A DNA stretch of 30,082 bases from Ignavibacteriales bacterium UBA6490 (GTDB lineage Bacteria > Bacteroidota > Ignavibacteria > Ignavibacteriales > Ignavibacteriaceae). A program made the translations under genes and the position numbers. Every line of letters begins with the position of its first letter. Position 1 is the first letter of the stretch. The stretch covers positions 25,768 to 55,849 of the forward strand of contig DJMM01000018.1 in NCBI GenBank assembly GCA_002435365.1, in the 5' to 3' direction. Positions 22,274 through 30,082 of the stretch are shown here, piece after piece. The notes beneath the pieces are model-generated. The model had not been told where the DNA came from and did not search any database. It was given only the letters and a program-made list of their open reading frames with translations.

Positions 22274-24742
22274 TCAGAGGATACTTTGGGGGTCGGCATC
22301 AATTATATGTCTTACTTCCCTGAATCTGCTTGTTTTATTAAAATCAACAAGGGATTCAGAAACCGCTTTACGCATCAAACCGCCGCCTGGATCATTTTCT
22401 CTTCTGCTTTTCACCATGATATGATAACGAAAATAGCCTTTCAGGCGAGCCAGCGGAGCAGGAATGGGCTGTGTTATTTCCAGATTTTTCCTGTAACTCA
22501 GTATTCTTTTATGAAAATCAACTGATGCTCCTTTTGCATATTCTTCATCTTTATCTTTAAACTCGATGAGACACAATCTCGAGAATGGAGGGTAGGATCT
22601 CAATTTTCTGAGAGATGACTCCTGCTGATAAAAACCCTCATAATCATTAAGCAGAACTTTCTGAAGCGCAAAATTCTTTTCGTTCTTTGTCTGAATAATT
22701 ACTTCACCTTCAATATTACTTCTGCCTGCTCTGCCTGCAACCTGTGTTAATAACTGGAATGTTCTTTCATCGGATCTGAAATCAGGAAGCCATAAGCTGG
22801 TTTCCGCGGATATTACACCCACCAGTGTAACCCGTGGAAAATCAAGACCTTTCGATACCATCTGGGTGCCGATGAGAATATCTATTTCACCTTTACCGAA
22901 TTCGTTTAATATTTTACCCAGCACATTTTTCCGTGAAATGGAATCAGAGTCTATCCGCCTTATCTTTGCATTCGGAAAGTAATATTCAATCTCATCCTCC
23001 ACTCTTTCAGTGCCGGTACCGAAAAATTTAAGGGACAGGGAACCGCAGGAAGTGCATGCTTCCGGTACTTTTTTGATTAATCCGCAATAATGACATTCAA
23101 GATTGTTCTTATTAATATGAAAAACCATGGGAACAGAGCAGTTCTCACATTTTTCCACTTCACCGCAGTCACCGCAGAAAAGCTGGGTTGAAAATCCCCT
23201 TCTGTTCTGAAGAAGTATTATTCCCTCTTTTTTCTTTAGCCGGTCTTCAATTTTATTAAGAAGAACCGATGAAAATACATTCTCCATCCTCCTATGCTTT
23301 TGTTCAGTAAGTATATTTACAAGTACAATTGAAGGCAGACTGGCGTTATCAATTCTTTCCGGAAGACTTAAAAGTCTGTATTTTCCTGTTTTTGCATTAT
23401 GCATGCTTTCAATAGATGGTGTAGCCGATCCAAGGATAACAGGACATTCTGTATAGCTGGCAAGCATCACCGCTGCGTCCCTTGCATTGTACCTTGGAAT
23501 AGTGTCCGATTGCTTGTAACTCTGATCATGCTCCTCATCGATTATAATCAGTCCCGGCGATTTTACCGGTGCAAACAACGCTGAGCGTGCACCAATAATT
23601 ATCGATTTATCTCCATCGTTGATTTTCCGCCATGAATCAAATCGCTCGCCTTTGGACATTCTGCTGTGCAGAACCGATACTGAATCGCCGAATGTATTTA
23701 TAAATCTAGAAGTAATCTGGGGAGTAAGCGAAATCTCAGGTACCAGGATAATTACCGATTTCCCTTTTTCAACTGCAATCCTGGCAAGTTCAATATAAAC
23801 CTGTGTTTTTCCGCTGCCTGTAACACCATGCAGCAGAAAAGGTTTGAACTTACTCTCTTTTATATACTCCGCAGTCTCATCAACAACCTGTTTCTGAGAT
23901 GCGCTTAAAATAAATTGCTGCTCCTGTTCAGAATAATGTTCCGTGTATTTCCGCTCAATCTCTTTTGAATATACTTCCACAAATCCTTTTTTTTGCAGAG
24001 AGCTGACAGAAGAGGCTGATGCAGCGGTTTTTTTAAGAAGCTTAGCAAGTGAAATTTCTCTGCTCTTTTTGCCCATCAGCTCGAGAAGAATTTTAACCTG
24101 TACCGGCGTTCTCTCTTCAAGCAGTGCGATATTCTCATAAATTACATCGGCTGACTTTGCTATCCTCACAAAACTCTGAAGCTTGGGCTTGGTTTTCGCC
24201 CCGGGCAATTCGTCCAGAACTGTAACCGCACCTTCCGATTCAAGTTTTCTGACAACAGAATAGATGTTTTTCTTTCCGCTCAGTTTCTGAAGAAGTGAAA
24301 AAGTGGTACCGGATTTCTGCTTTAATATTTCCAGGACTTTACCGCGAACACTTTCCTTGTTTTTTTCCCCGTCAAAAAGATTACCGCAGAAATCCTGATC
24401 GGCAATAATCCTCTTTTTTGATTCGATCTCAAATCCATACGGTGCCGCAAGCTTAAGTGCTTCACCGACGGAACACATATAATAATCAGCTAACCATTTA
24501 TAAAATTCCAGATGGGCAGAAGAAAAGATCTCCTCATCGTCAAGAATATCCATTATCTCTTTTAACTCACCGCTTTCAGAAGATTCACTGCTCAACGAGA
24601 CAACAAATCCGGTAAGAATTCTTTTCCCGAACGGTGCAATTACCCTTACCCTTTCTTTTATATGCCCTTTCAGCGTCCCCGGCACTTTATAACTGAAAGA
24701 ATTCCTGAATGGAAGCGGAAATACAACTTCTGCAACCATCAT
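22274..24742 (-). CDS. priA: Primosomal protein N' (replication restart helicase PriA)
   Basis: This 822-residue protein rebuilds the replisome at stalled forks. The N-terminal DNA-binding domain (about 1-105) has 'VVFPLPFRNSFSYKVP', then a winged-helix region (about 130-260). The helicase core has Walker A 'GVTGSGKT' (306-313), DEEH (402-405) and 'LLTQVAGRAGR'. The zinc region around 520-565 has four CxxC pairs ('CGDC', 'CENC', 'CHYC', 'CTSC'). The C-terminal domain follows. It is somewhat longer than E. coli PriA (732). Start: ATG 24742 overlaps the preceding stop as ATGA, so it is translationally coupled to the lipoprotein gene. It is the last gene of the operon that starts at 29653. Confidence 0.96.
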   Translation of the reverse strand: MMVAEVVFPLPFRNSFSYKVPGTLKGHIKERVRVIAPFGKRILTGFVVSLSSESSESGELKEIMDILDDEEIFSSAHLEFYKWLADYYMCSVGEALKLAAPYGFEIESKKRIIADQDFCGNLFDGEKNKESVRGKVLEILKQKSGTTFSLLQKLSGKKNIYSVVRKLESEGAVTVLDELPGAKTKPKLQSFVRIAKSADVIYENIALLEERTPVQVKILLELMGKKSREISLAKLLKKTAASASSVSSLQKKGFVEVYSKEIERKYTEHYSEQEQQFILSASQKQVVDETAEYIKESKFKPFLLHGVTGSGKTQVYIELARIAVEKGKSVIILVPEISLTPQITSRFINTFGDSVSVLHSRMSKGERFDSWRKINDGDKSIIIGARSALFAPVKSPGLIIIDEEHDQSYKQSDTIPRYNARDAAVMLASYTECPVILGSATPSIESMHNAKTGKYRLLSLPERIDNASLPSIVLVNILTEQKHRRMENVFSSVLLNKIEDRLKKKEGIILLQNRRGFSTQLFCGDCGEVEKCENCSVPMVFHINKNNLECHYCGLIKKVPEACTSCGSLSLKFFGTGTERVEDEIEYYFPNAKIRRIDSDSISRKNVLGKILNEFGKGEIDILIGTQMVSKGLDFPRVTLVGVISAETSLWLPDFRSDERTFQLLTQVAGRAGRSNIEGEVIIQTKNEKNFALQKVLLNDYEGFYQQESSLRKLRSYPPFSRLCLIEFKDKDEEYAKGASVDFHKRILSYRKNLEITQPIPAPLARLKGYFRYHIMVKSRRENDPGGGLMRKAVSESLVDFNKTSRFREVRHIIDADPQSIL

Positions 24743-25278
24743 TTCAACGATTTAAAATGATAACCGAGCGGACGGTATCTTTCATACTCGAACGAAAAGC
24801 CGAGTATTTCAAATCTTAATTCAGGAATTCCCCGTTCCCATAAAATTCTTTTGTACTGCTGGGATGTAATTATTTCACCATTTGTAGATATCACTGAATC
24901 CTCAAGCGGCAGAGTCATATAATAAAAATCATTATCGATCATTATATTCTCAACGCTGCTGATATCATCAAAACTGAAAATTGCTTTTCCATTTAAGGTA
25001 TCGCCGGATAAGAATAATTCCCTCTCCAGGATCTCCTTTCCTTCATTTTTCATATTACTTAGAAATTCAGCGCTCTTCCACATATATGTAAACAGGCTTG
25101 TTTTATCTTCATCGAATTCGGAAGGATTCTCTGCATTGGAGCGGATATCGTAGAAATATACTTCAGCGGTTCCCTTCTTTCCGTCGGTAGTTATTTTGTA
25201 CGATATTTTATGAAAAATTAAACATCCGTTAAATATTACTGCATTAAAAACTAAGAAAGTGATAACTATAATTCTCAT
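24739..25278 (-). CDS. Lipoprotein of unknown function
   Basis: This 179-residue protein is not recognised. It has a signal peptide with lipobox (FNGC, Cys19), then a predominantly beta mature part with 'GTAEVYFYDIRS', 'YMTLPLEDSVIST' and an aromatic-rich end 'FSFEYERYRPLGYHF'. The acidic middle section holds 'MWKSAEFLSNMKNEGKEILE', likely one or two helices. It lies eight bases after the LD-carboxypeptidase gene and overlaps priA by four bases, so it is in the operon. The position near a peptidoglycan peptidase hints at an envelope role, but that is inference only. Confidence 0.7.
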   Translation of the reverse strand: MRIIVITFLVFNAVIFNGCLIFHKISYKITTDGKKGTAEVYFYDIRSNAENPSEFDEDKTSLFTYMWKSAEFLSNMKNEGKEILERELFLSGDTLNGKAIFSFDDISSVENIMIDNDFYYMTLPLEDSVISTNGEIITSQQYKRILWERGIPELRFEILGFSFEYERYRPLGYHFKSLK

Positions 25279-25286
25279 TTTATCTC

Positions 25287-26324
25287 CTACAAAACAGCTG
25301 GTTCAAGCAATGTAAATGTTTTAGTAAATGTATTAAGCTCGGCTTTAATTCCGAACGGCAAAGTAAATTTATTGGTAATATGACCAAAAGATAATCCATA
25401 AATAACTGGTATATCCAGACCAGCAAGTCGCTCCACCAGCACTTCAAATAATGTGAAGGAGCGGGGGGAGTCAGGATCTTTTTCCTTCGCTTCGCATTTG
25501 GAAAACAATCCCAGCGCAATTCCTGAAGCCTTATCGAATTTCCCTGACTGGATCATCTGAGTCATCATCCGGTCAATCCTGTATGGCTGCTCGTCAACAT
25601 CTTCAAGAAAAATAATTTTCCCTTCATAGTTGATATCATAAGGTGTTCCGATAAGCGAGACCACAATTGACAAATTGCCCCCGGCAAGCTCACCTTTGCA
25701 TTTGCCGCTGCTAATTGTCCTTAAATCAAATTCCGATTCTGCATTTTCCGGCATGCTGATTAATTGCAGACTATCGTAGGAATGCATCAGTATTTCCCCG
25801 AAGTATTGAATGCTGAATGTATTGAATGTACTTATACCAACAGGACCATGGAAGCATACCAGACCGGTACGGGAATAAATAGCATAAAGCAGTGCTGTTA
25901 TATCACTATAACCTACAATTACTTTCGGATTGCTTTTAATAGCATCATAATCCAGTAAGTGAAGAATCCTGGTGCACCCGTAACCGCCGCGCGCACAGAC
26001 AATACCATCGATATCCTTCCTTCTGAACATTTCATTAAGATCCGCAGCACGGATACTGTCTCTGCCTGCAAGATATCCAAAACGCTGCAGGATATTCGGC
26101 GAGGGTACGGGTATGAATCCCAGCATCTTAAGATTTTCAACGGCTTCCTGAAGCTCTTTTTCAGTAATGAATCCCCCCGGGGCAACCAAGCCAATCCTAT
26201 CCCCTTTTTTCAGCCTGGCAGGCTTTATTCGTTTTATCTTATCATCCTGATCGGTTTTACCGAAACTTATCTGCGGAAAAAGTGCAGCAGCTCCCAGAAT
26301 TTTTACAAAATTTTTACGATCCAT
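25287..26324 (-). CDS. Exported LD-carboxypeptidase, peptidase family S66
   Basis: This 345-residue protein has an N-terminal signal-like segment ('FVKILGAAALFPQISFG', 6-22). The S66 fold trims the terminal D-Ala from murein tetrapeptides (or acts on related peptides) in peptidoglycan recycling. The triad is visible: Ser140 in 'GYSDITALLYA', Glu241 in 'IFLEDVDEQPYRIDRM', His315 in 'LSFGHITNKF'. 'ARGGYGCTRIL' (111-121) is also typical. The E. coli LdcA enzyme is cytoplasmic, whereas this one appears to be exported. It begins one base after the lysA stop, so lysA and this gene are co-transcribed, and both concern meso-diaminopimelate or murein metabolism. An MccF-type function is possible within the S66 family but less likely here. 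Confidence 0.85.
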   Translation of the reverse strand: MDRKNFVKILGAAALFPQISFGKTDQDDKIKRIKPARLKKGDRIGLVAPGGFITEKELQEAVENLKMLGFIPVPSPNILQRFGYLAGRDSIRAADLNEMFRRKDIDGIVCARGGYGCTRILHLLDYDAIKSNPKVIVGYSDITALLYAIYSRTGLVCFHGPVGISTFNTFSIQYFGEILMHSYDSLQLISMPENAESEFDLRTISSGKCKGELAGGNLSIVVSLIGTPYDINYEGKIIFLEDVDEQPYRIDRMMTQMIQSGKFDKASGIALGLFSKCEAKEKDPDSPRSFTLFEVLVERLAGLDIPVIYGLSFGHITNKFTLPFGIKAELNTFTKTFTLLEPAVL

Positions 26325-26325
26325 T

Positions 26326-27594
26326 TTACTTCATTAATGATTCTTCATCATAAATAAGATGCTCAAAATTTTCCCTGCTTCTGACAAAATAAAATTCCTT
26401 TCCGTCAACCATTATTTCGGGCGCACGGCGCCTTGCATTGTAATTTGAGCTCATTACCATGCCATATGAACCTGCCGCCAGAACAGCTAATAATTCACCT
26501 CCGAATGTTTGCATAATTGACCTGTTTTTGGCCAGGAAATCTCCGCTCTCGCAAACGGGACCCACAATATCAGCCGTAATTTCTTTCCTTTCACTTTCAA
26601 GAACGACAGGCTGGATATGGTGGTAGGCACCATAAAAACTTGGACGCAGCAGATCATTTACAGCTGCATCGGTAATAAGAAAATGTTTCAGCTGATTCGA
26701 TTTCGTAAACATAACTTTAGTGGCTAAAATTCCGCCGTTTGCAGTAAGCGACCGCCCCGGCTCCAGAAGAATCCTGCACCCAAGCTTCTTAAGATCAGGA
26801 AGAATTGCTTCTGCAAGTTCATTGATAGTGAATACCTCCTCGCTGCTGTAACGGATACCCATTCCCCCGCCGATATCAAAATGCGAAAGCTTTATGCCGT
26901 TATCACGAAGATAAAAATAAAATTCGGACATTTTCCTGACCGCTTCAACATAGGGATACACAGAAGTTATCTGCGATCCCAGATGCATATCGATCCCCGA
27001 AAATCTGATGTTTGAAAATTCATCTTTCATTTTAAATAACCGGGCCGCTGTTGATTTGTCGACGCCGAATTTATTTTCCGCAAGTCCGGTGGAAATGTAA
27101 GGATGTGTCCCCGGATTTACATCAGGATTGATCCTTACCGCTACATCTGCAGTTTTTCCCATTTCTGAAGCAATTCTATTTATCAGAGATATTTCCTCTT
27201 CTGATTCGGCTTTAATCAGCAGAAGATTTTTCTCAATGCCCAGCCTTATTTCAGATTCCGATTTTCCTACACCGGTGAGAATGATTTTCCCGGGATCGGC
27301 ACCCGCCTTCAATCCCCTGAAAAGTTCACCTTCAGAGTTAACATCAATACCGCTGCCCTGATCCACAAAAGTTTTTATCACACTCAGGTTGCCGTTTGCC
27401 TTAACGGCATAAAAAACCGAATGATCAACCGGACTGAATGCATTTATAAAATCACGATAGCGGTCCTGGAAAAATTTCCTGCTGTAAATGTAGGCCGGTG
27501 TCCCGGATTTATTCACTATTTCCCTGACCGGTACTTCTTCACAAAAGAGTTCATTATTTCTGTAGGAGAAATATTCTGATGACAATATTTTCAT
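26326..27594 (-). CDS. lysA: Diaminopimelate decarboxylase
   Basis: This 422-residue fold-type III PLP enzyme converts meso-diaminopimelate to L-lysine. PLP lysine is Lys65 in 'FYAVKANGNLSVIKTF', with 'HLGSQI' (204-209), 'HFDIGGGMGI' (238-247), 'LEPGRSL' (277-283) and the active-site 'CESGDFLAK' (Cys348, donated across the dimer). Length and motifs match the family. Its start lies one base after the acyl-CoA synthetase stop. No lysine riboswitch precedes it, since it is not the first gene and the gap is a single base. No Shine-Dalgarno sequence is visible. Confidence 0.96.
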   Translation of the reverse strand: MKILSSEYFSYRNNELFCEEVPVREIVNKSGTPAYIYSRKFFQDRYRDFINAFSPVDHSVFYAVKANGNLSVIKTFVDQGSGIDVNSEGELFRGLKAGADPGKIILTGVGKSESEIRLGIEKNLLLIKAESEEEISLINRIASEMGKTADVAVRINPDVNPGTHPYISTGLAENKFGVDKSTAARLFKMKDEFSNIRFSGIDMHLGSQITSVYPYVEAVRKMSEFYFYLRDNGIKLSHFDIGGGMGIRYSSEEVFTINELAEAILPDLKKLGCRILLEPGRSLTANGGILATKVMFTKSNQLKHFLITDAAVNDLLRPSFYGAYHHIQPVVLESERKEITADIVGPVCESGDFLAKNRSIMQTFGGELLAVLAAGSYGMVMSSNYNARRRAPEIMVDGKEFYFVRSRENFEHLIYDEESLMK

Positions 27595-27595
27595 T

Positions 27596-29653
27596 TTATT
27601 TAAGTTTAATCCTTATATCTACTGCGTAAAGTTTGTTCTCTTCAGATAATATGAGGGGGTTAAGATCTATTTCCCCAATTTCATCAAAATCAAGCATCAT
27701 CTGACCAACGGATGAAAGTATTTTTTTGACAGCCGGTATGTCCGCTTTTTCTTCTCCCCTTACCCCGTCTAATAATTTACCCATCACAGTACTGTTTATA
27801 ATATCATCCAGGTCAGTTTCAGAAAGCATGGCAGATTTAACTGCAACATCTTTATAAAATTCAACATACTTTCCCCCGGAGCCGAACATAACCATTGCAC
27901 CAAAGTCGGGATCAGTAAAACCCCCTGCCAGCAATTCATAACGGGTTTTAATGTAGGGCTGCAGAATAAAATACTCACATTCAGTCCCCGAATTTTTGAA
28001 CTTCAGCATCATCTTATCAGCGGCAGAAATTAATTCTGCTTGAGAAGTGATATTCAGCTGAACTCCGCCGAGTTCGGTTTTATGTATTATATTTTTGCCG
28101 CCTGCTTTCAGCACAAACGGAAAACCATCCTTAATATTATGCAGGTGGTCATACGATGCCTGCATATTTTTAACAACCGGAATTGAGTACATCTCAGCAA
28201 TTCCCAGGACCTCGGTCTGGGATAAAAATCCCTGCTGGCTTGTAATAATTCCTTTTTTTGCTACTTTTTTTACTTTTAGTCTATTCTGATTGATTTTATA
28301 CTGATGAAATCCCAGCATATTTTTAATAATTACAGCAGGGTCTTCCGGATTCCGGAACACTGGTCTTGATGATGGATATTTTTTCTTATACTCGCCCCAG
28401 AATTCGGGAAGAGGCATGGCCACTGTAAATACCGGTTTATCTGTGTTAACAGAGTTTACGGCCTCCGCAACCGCCAGTGGTTTTACCATTACCGGTTCAA
28501 CAAATATTACCAGAACAGAGTCTACCTGATCATCCTGTATGAGAATTTCAACTACAGACTTATAGGTTTCAGCGGTTCCACCGGGAAGTAAATCGACCGG
28601 ATTATTTATACTGCCTTCAGGGTGTACAAAATTTTTCAATTGATCACGGGTAATATCAGAAAGGGACGATAAATGCAATCCGCAGTTTTCAATCATATCC
28701 ACGGCAAGAATGGCCGGACCGCCTGCGTTTGTAACCACTGCAACTTTATTTCCCTTGGGGGGAGGAAAAAATTCGAATCCCTTGGCGGTATTGAAAAGAT
28801 CATTCAGATTATCAACCCTTATCAGTCCAAACTGGTTTACAACTGCGTCAACAGACCTGTCACTGCTGCCCAGGGCTCCGGTATGCGAGGAAGCTGCTTT
28901 CTTACCGCTTTCCGTTTTACCTGCTTTCAGAATTATAACAGGTTTCCTGTTTACCTGATTTCCTACTGCTTCAAGAAAATTTTTCCCGTCGGTAAAACTT
29001 TCAAGATATAATGCAATAACAGAAATATTTTTATCCTCACTCCAGAAACCGATAAGATCGTTCTCAGAAATATCCGCTTTATTGCCGACACTTATAAAAT
29101 GGGCAAATTTTATCCCGGTTTCACGGAGAGAGTTAAGTACAGCTGCACCCAGCGCACCGCTTTGTGAAAGGAAAGCTGATTTTCCGGCTTCAGGGTATTC
29201 TGCAACAAATGTTGCATTAAGTTTTACTTCATCCAGAGTATTAATAACACCCATACAGTTGGGACCAACCAGCCTGGCACCTGCGGATTTTATTTTTTCC
29301 GCAATCCTTTTTTCCGCCTTTTCACCCTCTCTGCCTGTTTCACGGAAACCTGCAGTTATCAGAATAAATGACATTATGCCGATAGCTATACATTCGTCTA
29401 TAACCTGTTCTGCTAAATGTTTTGGGACGAGAATCACTGCCATATCAGGCGACCCGGGAACAGCCGATGCATTTTTATAACATTTTATACCAAGAATTTC
29501 CTCAGAAGAAGGATTTACAAGGTAAATTTCACCCTTAAATCCATTTTTTAAGATCGAGGAGGTTAATTCGTAACCTATACTTCCTTTTTTTGAGGATACT
29601 CCTGCAATAAGCAAACTTTTCGGATAAAATAAGTTTTGCAGAGATTTATTCAT
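27596..29653 (-). CDS. ADP-forming acetate/acyl-CoA ligase (fused alpha-beta)
   Basis: This 685-residue protein belongs to the NDP-forming acyl-CoA synthetase family, which makes ATP from acyl-CoA, ADP and phosphate in energy-poor metabolism. The CoA-binding Rossmann domain (about 8-140) has 'IAGVSSKKGSIGYEL' and 'LVGPNCMGVIN'. Two succinyl-CoA-ligase-like domains follow, with the phosphohistidine His257 in 'SSHTGALGSSD'. The ATP-grasp domain (about 470-685) has 'FVLKAGGKNIIHKTELGGV' (His524). The order alpha-beta in one chain is the usual bacterial fusion. The exact acyl substrate is unknown. It is first in the operon, with a promoter about 30 bases upstream. Confidence 0.9.
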   Translation of the reverse strand: MNKSLQNLFYPKSLLIAGVSSKKGSIGYELTSSILKNGFKGEIYLVNPSSEEILGIKCYKNASAVPGSPDMAVILVPKHLAEQVIDECIAIGIMSFILITAGFRETGREGEKAEKRIAEKIKSAGARLVGPNCMGVINTLDEVKLNATFVAEYPEAGKSAFLSQSGALGAAVLNSLRETGIKFAHFISVGNKADISENDLIGFWSEDKNISVIALYLESFTDGKNFLEAVGNQVNRKPVIILKAGKTESGKKAASSHTGALGSSDRSVDAVVNQFGLIRVDNLNDLFNTAKGFEFFPPPKGNKVAVVTNAGGPAILAVDMIENCGLHLSSLSDITRDQLKNFVHPEGSINNPVDLLPGGTAETYKSVVEILIQDDQVDSVLVIFVEPVMVKPLAVAEAVNSVNTDKPVFTVAMPLPEFWGEYKKKYPSSRPVFRNPEDPAVIIKNMLGFHQYKINQNRLKVKKVAKKGIITSQQGFLSQTEVLGIAEMYSIPVVKNMQASYDHLHNIKDGFPFVLKAGGKNIIHKTELGGVQLNITSQAELISAADKMMLKFKNSGTECEYFILQPYIKTRYELLAGGFTDPDFGAMVMFGSGGKYVEFYKDVAVKSAMLSETDLDDIINSTVMGKLLDGVRGEEKADIPAVKKILSSVGQMMLDFDEIGEIDLNPLILSEENKLYAVDIRIKLK

Positions 29654-29674
29654 CTGACAGTCCCATAAAAATTA

Positions 29675-29713
29675 TTATTCAAATTTAAGAAACTTTTGGC
29701 AAGTTGAACAATC
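29675..29713 (-). promoter_or_regulatory. Promoter of the acyl-CoA ligase-lysA-priA operon
   Basis: Two overlapping readings on the minus strand place a start about 15 bases before the ATG. TAAATTTG (29688-29681) matches the TAnnTTTG box, with ATTG 21 bases upstream. TTGCCA-N17-AATAAT gives five of six matches in each sigma-70 box. Either supports a promoter here. Confidence 0.6.
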
Positions 29714-29819
29714 AGAAAAAATTGAAAATCAGCACTTCAAAATCAGAAACGTAGAAAACACCGACAGCAGCTTTTCGGACTGTTTCAATTTTAATGATTC
29801 AGGTTGGTCACATCTCCGG

Positions 29820-29926
29820 AATCTGTCCCCATTCTGATCCCGTTCTAACCTGATTCTATTCCCATTCTAATCCCATTTTTCCGGGATTAGAACCAGATCA
29901 GATCTTCAATTGAATAGGATTAGAAA
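29820..29926. repeat. Inverted array of 11-bp units (array 3)
   Basis: The left arm, read on the minus strand from 29874, gives GGGATTAGAAT, GGGAATAGAAT, CAGGTTAGAAC, GGGATCAGAAT, GGGGACAGATT, each exactly 11 bp. The right arm from 29883 gives GGGATTAGAAC, CAGATCAGATC, TTCAATTGAAT, AGGATTAGAAA. The innermost units form a perfect 10-bp stem, TTCTAATCCC (29865-29874) / GGGATTAGAA (29883-29892), around ATTTTTCC. The consensus (GGGATTAGAAT) differs from arrays 1 and 2, but period and two-arm symmetry are the same. It lies about 110 bases upstream of the acyl-CoA ligase promoter. Confidence 0.8.
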
Positions 29927-30082
29927 GAAGGCACTCACTCAATCCGGACTGATCCTTATATCATTCAGTTTACATTCGTTCTTTAATCACTTTAACTATT
30001 CTTTACAATGTTTATATTTAATAATTATGAATGTTTATGGATTTTTTGCGGAGAGTTGCTTATAATATTATAATTACTGATT

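Larger units (their letters stand above)
29654..30082. other. Right-end intergenic region
   Basis: It holds the operon promoter (29675-29713) and array 3 (29820-29926). Beyond 29930 the sequence is strongly AT-rich with a direct repeat AATGTTTAT (about 30007 and 30029) and no supported gene before the window edge. Confidence 0.45.

Noticed and set aside
27594..27600. Lysine riboswitch ahead of lysA
   Set aside because: Only one base separates lysA from the preceding gene, and the operon leader is about 15 bases, leaving no room for an aptamer.
29820..29926. CRISPR or tandem-guide RNA array interpretation of the 11-bp repeats
   Set aside because: There are no conserved repeats alternating with unique spacers of CRISPR size, the units contact each other directly, the orientation is inverted around a centre, and no cas or nuclease gene is nearby.

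Overview
The window most likely comes from a member of the Bacteroidota/Chlorobiota lineage, probably Ignavibacteria-like. This is inferred from several signs: a C-terminal fragment that looks like a type IX secretion (T9SS) sorting domain, promoters of the TTTG-N19/20-TAnnTTTG type, several Cys-anchored lipoproteins, an AT-rich genome, and most operon genes lacking a Shine-Dalgarno sequence. No species can be named from the sequence alone. Nearly all genes are on the minus strand.

Layout. Positions 1-8200 hold single genes: the tail of a T9SS cargo protein, a DUF4382 lipoprotein, a tRNA with anticodon CAT, a GT-C type membrane glycosyltransferase, a small membrane protein, a K+ channel with an RCK domain, an orphan lipoprotein, a small exported HEAT-repeat protein and TonB. 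Several are closed by clear hairpin terminators. Positions 8280-19094 form one long minus-strand operon, read as asnS-nuoJ-nuoK-nuoL-nuoM-antiporter-orphan-nuoN-nnr-vanZ. It encodes the membrane arm of complex I, with an ion-transporter-superfamily Na+/H+ antiporter and an unknown 120-residue protein inserted between nuoM and nuoN. Divergent from it at 19523 is an aspartase fused to an N-terminal cyclic-nucleotide-binding-like domain, then an exported MsrB. Positions 22274-29653 form a second minus-strand operon: ADP-forming acyl-CoA synthetase, lysA, an exported LD-carboxypeptidase, a lipoprotein and priA.

How the genes fit together. The nuo block with the antiporter suggests that respiratory proton pumping is coupled to sodium or pH balance. 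lysA and the S66 peptidase both concern meso-diaminopimelate and peptidoglycan. The acyl-CoA synthetase and aspartase point to substrate-level ATP formation and amino-acid or fumarate metabolism.

The least explained structures are three intergenic arrays (4208-4316, 19281-19382, 29820-29926). Each is built from degenerate 11-bp G/A-rich units placed as two arms in inverted orientation around a short AT-rich centre. The first two share a consensus. Eleven is not a multiple of three, so they are not coding repeats, and I do not recognise them as a named element. The aspartase fusion and the antiporter inside the nuo operon are the other main points of interest. There is no CRISPR array, intact insertion sequence, prophage or recognisable defence system.
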